A DNA stretch of 5,096 nucleotides from Oscillospiraceae bacterium (GTDB lineage Bacteria > Bacillota_A > Clostridia > Monoglobales > WRBX01), in contig WRBX01000062.1 in assembly GCA_009784335.1 (NCBI GenBank), positions 1-5,096 on the forward strand. Reading direction: 5' to 3'. A program made the translations under genes and the position numbers. Positions 1-4,346 of this stretch are shown here, piece by piece. Positions within the stretch are counted from its first letter, which is position 1. Every line of letters starts with the position of its first letter. Under the pieces are notes generated by a model. That model saw only the letters and a list, made by a program, of their open reading frames with translations, had not been told where the DNA came from and ran no database searches.

Positions 1-295
1 ATTCAGGATATCTCGCTTCAACTTGCAATGTATTCAATTCTTGTAAGAAAGTGACTTCTCCTTGCGTTAAATCGTCATAAATATTGCCGATGTTAGCAAG
101 CCTAGGCAAGTCATGAATTTTCGGCGAAATCTCTTTTGTAACATCAGTCACAACTGCCTTTAAAGCCTTTTCCACAACTAAATGGCATAAATGCCCACAA
201 TGAAGCAATTTATCGCCCTTTAAGCACCACTTCGCCGTATCTAAATCATCATCCGCAAGCTCCAACCAATATTCCACTTTTTCGAAATTGCTCAT
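1..295 (-). CDS. HEPN-domain protein, C-terminus cut by window edge
   Basis: An open frame starts at ATG 295-293 and runs off the left edge with no stop, giving 98 complete residues; full-length relatives are usually around 120-140 residues. What is seen: an acidic N-terminal helix with ELADDDLDTAKW (residues 12-23), then HLCHLVVEKALKA (35-47), HDLPRL (61-66) and EARYPE (93-98). This order is the typical pattern of the HEPN fold (PF05168-like four-helix bundle). HEPN proteins are often RNases or their inactive relatives, commonly paired with a minimal nucleotidyltransferase (MNT) as a toxin-antitoxin module; that role is inferred from the family. The usual R-x4-6-H catalytic motif cannot be judged, because the stretch after R95 is missing. 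The start is supported by GAGGTG at 302-307 and by a promoter of its own just upstream. A partner gene would have to lie beyond the left edge, since pbpA is upstream. Confidence 0.86.
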   Translation of the reverse strand, partial: MSNFEKVEYWLELADDDLDTAKWCLKGDKLLHCGHLCHLVVEKALKAVVTDVTKEISPKIHDLPRLANIGNIYDDLTQGEVTFLQELNTLQVEARYPE

Positions 296-314
296 TAGTC
301 ACACCTCAATATAT

Positions 315-343
315 ATTATTCCTTTGCAATTATTTTTTGTCAA
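315..343 (-). promoter_or_regulatory. Sigma-A type promoter of the HEPN gene
   Basis: On the minus strand there is a perfect -35 TTGACA (338-343), a 17-nt spacer, and a -10 AATAAT (315-320), one mismatch from TATAAT. The predicted transcription start, about 7 nt beyond the -10, falls near 308. That is immediately before the GAGGTG ribosome binding site (302-307) and leaves a leader of only about 13 nt. The HEPN gene is therefore probably transcribed independently of pbpA. Confidence 0.78.
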
Positions 344-371
344 TAAAATCAATAAAAAACTTAAATAATAT

Positions 372-497
372 AGAATGAAGAATAAATAAAAAAGAATAAA
401 AATTGTAGAATTTGCAAGCAAATTCATTTACAAAATGAAAGCGTAGCTTTCTACAACATTTATTCTCTATTCTACATTCTTTATTATTTATTCTTTA
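372..497. repeat. Inverted heptamer-array element with hairpin core, downstream of pbpA
   Basis: This AT-rich gap holds a structured element. The right arm (449-497) divides exactly into seven 7-bp units of the form TTCTNTA/TTNTTTA. The left arm (372-410) shows the opposite-strand form (AGAATGA, AGAATAA and so on) in 7-bp steps. The inner ends pair well: 392-409 against 450-467, about 16 of 18 positions. Between the arms are three overlapping small hairpins: 408-425 (8-bp stem), 423-439 (7-bp stem, 3-nt loop) and 437-451 (6-bp stem, loop GTA). The element ends 7 nt before the pbpA stop codon. No reading frame or transposase is present. Read on the minus strand, its pbpA-proximal part resembles the array next to hflX (4308-4346): both begin TAAAGAATAA and run into GTTGT(A/G)G plus a hairpin. 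Confidence 0.72.
400..451 (-). terminator. Possible weak terminator of pbpA
   Basis: On the minus strand, after the pbpA stop, a GAAAGC-TAC-GCTTTC hairpin (437-451) is followed by ATTTTG. A second hairpin, GAATTTGC-TT-GCAAATTC (408-425), is followed by a T-rich stretch running through about 385. Together they could end the pbpA transcript before the HEPN promoter. The stems are short and AT-rich, and neither has the clean U tract seen downstream of hflX, so this is a moderate inference. Confidence 0.42.
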
Positions 498-504
498 GGC
501 TGTT

Positions 505-1893
505 TTACTTTCCCAGTGCCCTCGCCATCACACTTCTCGCAATCGGCACGGCAACCTCGCTGCCTGTCCGCCCGCTGTTTTCCAGGCATACCGCCACCGC
601 AATGGTCGGGTTTTCCGCCGGCGCAAATGCCACAAACCACGCATGCTCCTTATCTTTATGATTATTCTCGGCCGTGCCGGTCTTGCCCGCTACCGTCACT
701 CCTGAGATTTTAGCTCCCGTGCCCGTGCCGGATTTCACAACCTCCGCCATCATTTCCGCAATTTGCCCCGCAATATCAGCGCTCACAATCTGCTTGGAAA
801 GCAGCGGCCTGTTATGCTGCCAAACCACGCCTCCATCTTTATTAACCACCTTGTCAACCAAATGAAGCGGCACATCGCTGCCGCCGTTTGCAATCACTGC
901 CGCGATTTTCGCCATCTGAATAGGCGTCGCCAAGAGCTTCCATTGCCCCATGGCGGCCGCCGCGGCATCTGCTTTTTTCAAGCTCTCATTAGGAAAACGC
1001 GAATTAGTCACAGGAATGCCGATATCAATATTGCTCTCGAATCCGAAATTAGTCGCCACACCCCGAAGCGCCGAGCCCCCAAGCTCGCTGCCCCACAGGC
1101 AAAACGCCACATTGGACGACACCGCAAACGCCTTCTTCAAATCAACCTCGCCATGCTTGGTATTCCTGAAATTGCGGAAAACCTTGCCATCAATAGTAAT
1201 GCTCCCCTCATCAAGCATACTGCCAACTGTCAACTGCCGACTGTCAACTAGTAGCGCAGCCGCTGTAATAATCTTAAATGTCGAACCCGGCTCATAAAGC
1301 CCATTTACCGCCCTATTCACAAACGGGCTATTCTCATCATCGGCCAGCGCTTTCCAGTTTTTTACCAGTTGCTCTTCATTCGGATTAAAATTAGGATAGC
1401 CTGCAAGCGCTAAAATATCACCGTTTTGCGGATTAACCGCTACCACCGCGCCCTTGCGATTGCCCAGCTGATTGCTTGCCAGTTGCTGCAAATCATGGTC
1501 AATGGTTAGATGCAGAGAATGCCCCTCTTTTGCCTGAATTCCCAGTATATTCCCTCGCCCGAGCAGCTCATTATTATAGCTTTTCTCTAAACCGCTCTTG
1601 CCATAAATCGGCGAATTATAGCCGATTACTCCCGAATATAGATTGTTATAACTATATCGCCTCGTCTGCTTGCCCTTTGAATCCACCGAGCTTTTGGCCA
1701 ACACCACGCCTGCCCTATCATAAATCGCGCCGCGCAGCACGCTTTCTTCCTCGGCAATGTTTCTTCTATTATATGGGTTTGCCGCCGTTGCATCACCGCG
1801 CACCAACACAAAATAAGTGAGCCACCCGAGCAGCGCCAAAAATAGCATAGAAATAAAGCATAGCACCACGATTATTCGTTTGTTGGTTGTCAT
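505..1893 (-). CDS. pbpA: PbpA-type class B penicillin-binding protein (D,D-transpeptidase)
   Basis: This 462-residue protein cross-links peptidoglycan stem peptides on the outer face of the membrane. Layout: a short cytoplasmic start, one membrane anchor (about residues 6-30), a very small N-terminal region with RGAIYDRAG (54-62), and then the transpeptidase domain. The three active-site motifs are intact: STFK with the nucleophile S204 (204-207, within EPGSTFK), SSN (259-261) and KTG (404-406). The usual GQ..L.ATP.QMA stretch is present at about 316-328. The short N-terminal region, HAWFVAFAP (417-425) and overall length fit the PbpA subfamily better than PBP2 or SpoVD, which have a much larger pedestal. 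PbpA genes often neighbour ftsW/rodA; here the upstream neighbour is an ABC exporter. ATG 1893-1891 is preferred over the upstream TTG at 1908 because GGAGG sits 5 nt before it. Oddity: residues 216-225 are encoded by a tandem heptamer repeat (see 1219-1246). Confidence 0.93.
   Translation of the reverse strand: MTTNKRIIVVLCFISMLFLALLGWLTYFVLVRGDATAANPYNRRNIAEEESVLRGAIYDRAGVVLAKSSVDSKGKQTRRYSYNNLYSGVIGYNSPIYGKSGLEKSYNNELLGRGNILGIQAKEGHSLHLTIDHDLQQLASNQLGNRKGAVVAVNPQNGDILALAGYPNFNPNEEQLVKNWKALADDENSPFVNRAVNGLYEPGSTFKIITAAALLVDSRQLTVGSMLDEGSITIDGKVFRNFRNTKHGEVDLKKAFAVSSNVAFCLWGSELGGSALRGVATNFGFESNIDIGIPVTNSRFPNESLKKADAAAAAMGQWKLLATPIQMAKIAAVIANGGSDVPLHLVDKVVNKDGGVVWQHNRPLLSKQIVSADIAGQIAEMMAEVVKSGTGTGAKISGVTVAGKTGTAENNHKDKEHAWFVAFAPAENPTIAVAVCLENSGRTGSEVAVPIARSVMARALGK
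1219..1246. repeat. Four tandem 7-bp repeats inside the pbpA coding region
   Basis: Four consecutive heptamers of the form ACTGYCR lie on the plus strand at 1219-1225, 1226-1232, 1233-1239 and 1240-1246, with a further partial unit ACT at 1247. Units two and four are identical. On the coding strand they read as AGTTGACAG-like units and are translated as VDSRQLTVGS, residues 216-225 of PbpA. This is between the SxxK and SxN motifs, so the array is expressed. Three units equal seven codons, so expansion or contraction by three units would keep the frame. Confidence 0.8.
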
Positions 1894-1898
1894 GATTG

Positions 1899-1903
1899 CC
1901 TCC
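1899..1903 (-). promoter_or_regulatory. Ribosome binding site fixing the pbpA start
   Basis: GGAGG on the minus strand lies 5 nt upstream of ATG 1893-1891. It overlaps codons that would be translated if the TTG at 1906-1908 were the start. This argues for the shorter 462-residue protein, whose N-terminus MTTNKR directly precedes the membrane anchor. Confidence 0.85.
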
Positions 1904-1910
1904 GGCAACT

Positions 1911-2003
1911 AGCATTTAGCGTCTAGTATTTAGCATTTAGTTTGAAAGTAGTTCTTCGAAGAAATTGCTTAATCTAAATGCTATATGCTAAAAACTAAAT
2001 GCT
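1911..2003. repeat. Inverted heptamer-array element between the permease gene and pbpA
   Basis: Two 30-bp arms, 1911-1940 and 1974-2003, are inverted copies matching at 25 of 30 positions. Each arm is itself four 7-bp units plus two bases: AGCATTT, AGCGTCT, AGTATTT, AGCATTT on the left, and CTAAATG-type units on the right. The 33-nt centre contains a perfect 12-bp palindrome TTCTTCGAAGAA (1952-1963). As RNA this would fold into a long stem, but it lacks the U tract of an intrinsic terminator. It fills almost the whole 111-nt gap, starting 1 nt after the permease stop codon and ending 7 nt before the pbpA ribosome binding site. I see no convincing pbpA promoter within it. Confidence 0.85.
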
Positions 2004-2004
2004 C

Positions 2005-3036
2005 TTATAGTTTCCGATATTTTTTCAATGCTAATGTGTTCAAAATGAAAAGCACCACGATATATCCTGCAAGTGCCGCAAGGTATGGCCAGATAACGCT
2101 AAATCCGCTTGCCGCGCGCATAACCTCACGGATTCCCGAGCAGCCATAGAAAATCGGCATGATATAGCTGAGATTGCCCAAATGATACGGCATAGTTTCA
2201 AGCGGAATCAGCCCTGAGAAGAAAATCTGCGGGATAATCGCGATAGGAATAAATTGCACCACTTGAAACTCGGTGTTGGCGAAAATCGAGATTAACTCGC
2301 CGAAAAGCACAGCGCAAACGGCCAGCATCAGCATAATAAGCAGCACCCAGCCGATGTTACCGTTGCAATGAATTCCCAGCGCATATATGGTGAACACTAC
2401 CAAAATCACCGCTTGAATTGCGGCAAAAAGCCCATAGCCCAAGGTGTAGCCCGCCACCACGCCGCCGCGCCGGAGAGGTGTCATCATCATGCGCTCCAGC
2501 GTGCCCGCCGAGCGCTCGCGCACCAACGCCATGCCCGATATGATAAATATCAGAAAGAAGGAAATAACGCCTAAAAACACATATCCCAACGCATCAAACA
2601 GCGATTCATCAGGGTCGCCAATCACAAATTCGGTTCGCACATTGCCGGACGGATTCATCCGAGCCATGGCAGATTGAATAGCTTTTATTGCCTCGCCGCC
2701 TTTATTGCCGGCTTCATATAGCGTTATTTTGATTTCACCTATTACAGGGAAGAATGAAAATACCGCATCAATATCCTTATTTTCAAGAAGATACCCCCGG
2801 GCATCAAAATCCGGCATAATTGAAATATCCACAATCTCGATATCTTGTTCCTCGAATGACTCCCGCATCGCCTGCGGTAGCATCCACTCATCCATGGCTA
2901 TTTTGGGGGTGTAATTGGTGCCGCCAAGCAGCAAATATACCAGCGACAGAATTAAGAGCGGCGCCACAATAATCATCGCAACCGTGCGTTTATCCCCGCT
3001 AATCTGGCGAATTACTCGCTTCATCAAAGCTATCAT
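2005..3036 (-). CDS. ABC-2 type transporter permease
   Basis: This 343-residue integral membrane protein would be the channel subunit of the exporter whose ATPase is encoded just upstream. Seen: a first membrane segment at about 18-38, an external domain of roughly 110 residues (40-150), and then about five more segments (about 149-172, 192-220, 228-253, 257-278, 314-337). The stretch VRERSAGTLERMMMTPLRR (172-190) is the conserved coupling region of ABC-2 permeases (PF12698-like), which contacts the ATPase. The start ATG 3036-3034 overlaps the ATPase stop in an ATGA arrangement, with a GGGGGAG ribosome binding site inside the ATPase gene, so translation is probably coupled. The last codons (KKYRKL) end 1 nt before the inverted heptamer element. 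The substrate cannot be read from sequence; related systems export drugs, lipids or sodium, or give antibiotic resistance. Confidence 0.93.
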   Translation of the reverse strand: MIALMKRVIRQISGDKRTVAMIIVAPLLILSLVYLLLGGTNYTPKIAMDEWMLPQAMRESFEEQDIEIVDISIMPDFDARGYLLENKDIDAVFSFFPVIGEIKITLYEAGNKGGEAIKAIQSAMARMNPSGNVRTEFVIGDPDESLFDALGYVFLGVISFFLIFIISGMALVRERSAGTLERMMMTPLRRGGVVAGYTLGYGLFAAIQAVILVVFTIYALGIHCNGNIGWVLLIMLMLAVCAVLFGELISIFANTEFQVVQFIPIAIIPQIFFSGLIPLETMPYHLGNLSYIMPIFYGCSGIREVMRAASGFSVIWPYLAALAGYIVVLFILNTLALKKYRKL

Positions 3037-3755
3037 TTGCTCTCTCCCCCTTTTGTATCAGCCGCAAAAAATAATTCCTCAATTTTGCCGCCGGTTTTGG
3101 TCATCAGTTTCTTCGTTTTATCAAACTCAATCAGCCGACCGTTGTAAAGCAGTGCAGCTTTATCGCACTCAGCGACTTCATCAAGGACATGTGTGGAAAC
3201 CAAAATCGTCTTTCCCTGCTTGGAGAGGCTATGCAGCTCATTCCAAATCTCGCGGCGTAGCACAGGGTCAATCCCCACCGTCGGCTCGTCGAGCAGCAAC
3301 ACATCGGGCTGATGAATTAGCGCAACCGCCAGCGACAGCCGCTTTTTCATCCCACCGGAATAGTTGCCCACCCGTTTCTTGCGATGTTCGCCCAAATCAA
3401 CCAACGCTACACACTCATTTATTCTCTCTTCGATTTCGTTCTTTTTCATGCCATAGCTTTCAGCAAAAAATCGCAGATTATCCTCTCCCGAAAGATCGTC
3501 ATACAGCGCATCATTTTGCGGCATAAATCCAATTTTGCTAAGCAGTGTAAAGTTCGGCACCTTCACATCGCCGATTGTAATCTCTCCGCTGTCGGCTGAT
3601 ATGGCACCGATGAGCAGGCGAATCGTCGTCGTCTTGCCCGAGCCCGACGGCCCCAGCAGGCAAATTTTCTCACCGCTTTTGATGGAAAGAATCACATCAT
3701 CCACTGCCGCCTTGCCGTCGAACCGTTTGCTGACATTTTTTAGCACTATCTCCAT
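3033..3755 (-). CDS. ABC transporter ATP-binding protein
   Basis: This 240-residue cytoplasmic ATPase would power the adjacent permease, probably with two ATPase copies per transporter. All the motifs are present and intact: Walker A GPSGSGKTT (35-43), Q-loop glutamine (Q80 in FMPQN), signature YSGGM (132-136), Walker B VLLLDEP with catalytic E157, D-loop GID (161-163) and H-loop H189. The GxMPQ..ALYDDLSGEDNL stretch and the 240-residue length are typical of ABC-2 exporter ATPases of the CcmA/NatA/DrrA style. The start ATG 3755-3753 is preceded by AAGGGG, 6 nt away, lying next to the stop codon of the small upstream gene. Only 11 nt separate the two genes, and the permease overlaps the 3' end, so the three genes form one operon. 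Confidence 0.96.
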   Translation of the reverse strand: MEIVLKNVSKRFDGKAAVDDVILSIKSGEKICLLGPSGSGKTTTIRLLIGAISADSGEITIGDVKVPNFTLLSKIGFMPQNDALYDDLSGEDNLRFFAESYGMKKNEIEERINECVALVDLGEHRKKRVGNYSGGMKKRLSLAVALIHQPDVLLLDEPTVGIDPVLRREIWNELHSLSKQGKTILVSTHVLDEVAECDKAALLYNGRLIEFDKTKKLMTKTGGKIEELFFAADTKGGESK

Positions 3756-3766
3756 TTTTATCCCCT

Positions 3767-4171
3767 TTATTTTGCCTTAATATAATCAAGATATCTATTT
3801 CTAATCCTATGCTCATAAAGGCACTTTTGGCTTCTTGCCATCGCAAGCTTCTCCATTACCTTCTGCCTAGCTTGCTTCTGACAAGGCGCGCACGGCTTCT
3901 CTTTTTCACACTTTATTGCTCTCATCTTGCGAAGTTTCTTCACTCGGCGGAAAGCCCATGCGCCAATCCCGCCTACGCCAACCAAGGCAAAACCCAGCCC
4001 CGGCACTATTGTTATTACAACTCCAATGCCCAAAGCTAAAACGCCGAAAGCCACCTCGCCGGCAATCTTAACCGGCCTCGGCAATTTCTTAAATCGCCTA
4101 ATAGAGCGAACATTTCGCCGAATAAACTTGAATCTATGTTTATTAATTAATGCTCTTACTCGCTTAAACAT
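3767..4171 (-). CDS. Small basic membrane protein with cysteine cluster
   Basis: This 134-residue protein is the first gene of the exporter operon. Residues 1-35 are strongly basic (many Arg/Lys). Residues 36-74 form a glycine-rich hydrophobic stretch, probably a membrane hairpin, turning at VPGLGF (56-61). This recalls the small PGPGW-type membrane proteins (PF09656-like), but the match is loose. After a second basic patch (RRVKKLRKMR) comes a cysteine group C88, C94 and C97 (C-x5-C-x2-C), with a fourth cysteine C117 and H121 nearby, which could bind a metal or form disulfides. The C-terminus is charged and helical. The start ATG 4171-4169 follows GGGGAGAG (4173-4180). Placement 11 nt upstream of the ATPase suggests an accessory role in the transporter, but the function is unknown. 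Confidence 0.85.
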   Translation of the reverse strand: MFKRVRALINKHRFKFIRRNVRSIRRFKKLPRPVKIAGEVAFGVLALGIGVVITIVPGLGFALVGVGGIGAWAFRRVKKLRKMRAIKCEKEKPCAPCQKQARQKVMEKLAMARSQKCLYEHRIRNRYLDYIKAK

Positions 4172-4192
4172 GCTCTCCCCATTTCATAAATG

Positions 4193-4221
4193 ATACTAGC
4201 ACAACCTAACTAAAATGTCAA
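4193..4221 (-). promoter_or_regulatory. Sigma-A promoter of the membrane protein-ABC operon
   Basis: On the minus strand there is a perfect -35 TTGACA (4216-4221), a 17-nt spacer and a -10 TAGTAT (4193-4198) preceded by TG one base upstream (extended -10). The start of transcription should be near 4186, giving a leader of about 15 nt that contains the ribosome binding site. The promoter lies between the hflX terminator and the small membrane protein gene, so the operon is independent of hflX. Confidence 0.85.
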
Positions 4222-4234
4222 TTATTTAGCATTG

Positions 4235-4254
4235 AAGCAATTTCTCCGAAGCAC
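4235..4254. repeat. Second copy of the core of the 1911-2003 element
   Basis: AAGCAATTTCTCCGAAGCAC on the plus strand matches the minus strand of 1951-1970 (core of the inverted element before pbpA) at 18 of 20 positions. It is preceded by TTTAGCATT (4226-4233... region), resembling the AGCATTT heptamer units of that element. It is probably a decayed or partial copy. It lies just upstream of the -35 box of the exporter operon. Confidence 0.6.
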
Positions 4255-4270
4255 GCCCCACCCTCTTGCT

Positions 4271-4300
4271 AAAAAAATAGGAAATCGCCAAGCGATTTCC
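4271..4300 (-). terminator. Rho-independent terminator of hflX
   Basis: On the minus strand a perfect 9-bp stem GGAAATCGC / GCGATTTCC with a TTG loop (4280-4300) is followed by TA and seven T residues (4271-4277). It lies 36 nt beyond the hflX stop codon, with only the heptamer array between. It is the clearest terminator in the window. Confidence 0.9.
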
Positions 4301-4307
4301 CACAACC

Positions 4308-4346
4308 ATTATTAATTATTCTTTATTCATTATTAATTATTCTTTA
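4308..4346. repeat. Tandem heptamer array overlapping the hflX stop codon
   Basis: There are five 7-bp units and a partial sixth (ATTATTA, ATTATTC, TTTATTC, ATTATTA, ATTATTC, TTTA), which also give a 21-bp period: 4307-4325 and 4328-4346 are identical 19-mers. The array contains the hflX stop codon (4337-4339) and encodes its final Lys-Glu, so the annotated C-terminus of HflX is partly made of repeat. It leads directly into the terminator hairpin. Confidence 0.85.

Noticed and set aside
392..467. Cloverleaf-like fold that might be a tRNA or small structured RNA
   Set aside because: No T-loop GTTCRA, no acceptor/CCA arrangement and overlapping mutually exclusive stems; better explained as a repeat element and weak terminator.
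449..497. Tandem repeat as a CRISPR array
   Set aside because: Units are 7 bp, contiguous and without spacers; no cas gene is in the window.
950..966. GC-rich GCGGCCGCCGC stretch in pbpA as a foreign insertion
   Set aside because: It encodes the alanine run before MGQ in a segment that fits the normal class B PBP pattern, so it is native coding sequence.
763..1251. Plus-strand open frame of 162 residues opposite pbpA
   Set aside because: It is a shadow of the pbpA reading frame; the basic, His-rich translation has no domain character.
1894..1908. TTG at 1906-1908 as the pbpA start, giving five extra residues
   Set aside because: The GGAGG ribosome binding site (1899-1903) would be inside the coding region, and it is ideally spaced for ATG 1893-1891; no good binding site precedes the TTG.
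1911..2003. Inverted repeat as an insertion sequence or as the intrinsic terminator of the exporter operon
   Set aside because: There is no transposase or room for one, and no run of T residues follows the stem on the transcribed strand, so neither label is supported.
2915..3526. Long plus-strand open frame opposite the ABC genes (about 200 residues)
   Set aside because: It lies antisense to two clear genes, its translation is low-complexity and resembles no family, and it has no convincing ribosome binding site.
4047..4085. GCCGG...CCGGC inverted repeat in the small membrane protein gene
   Set aside because: The pairing is short and imperfect and the sequence is explained by ordinary codons for the PVKIAGEVA segment.
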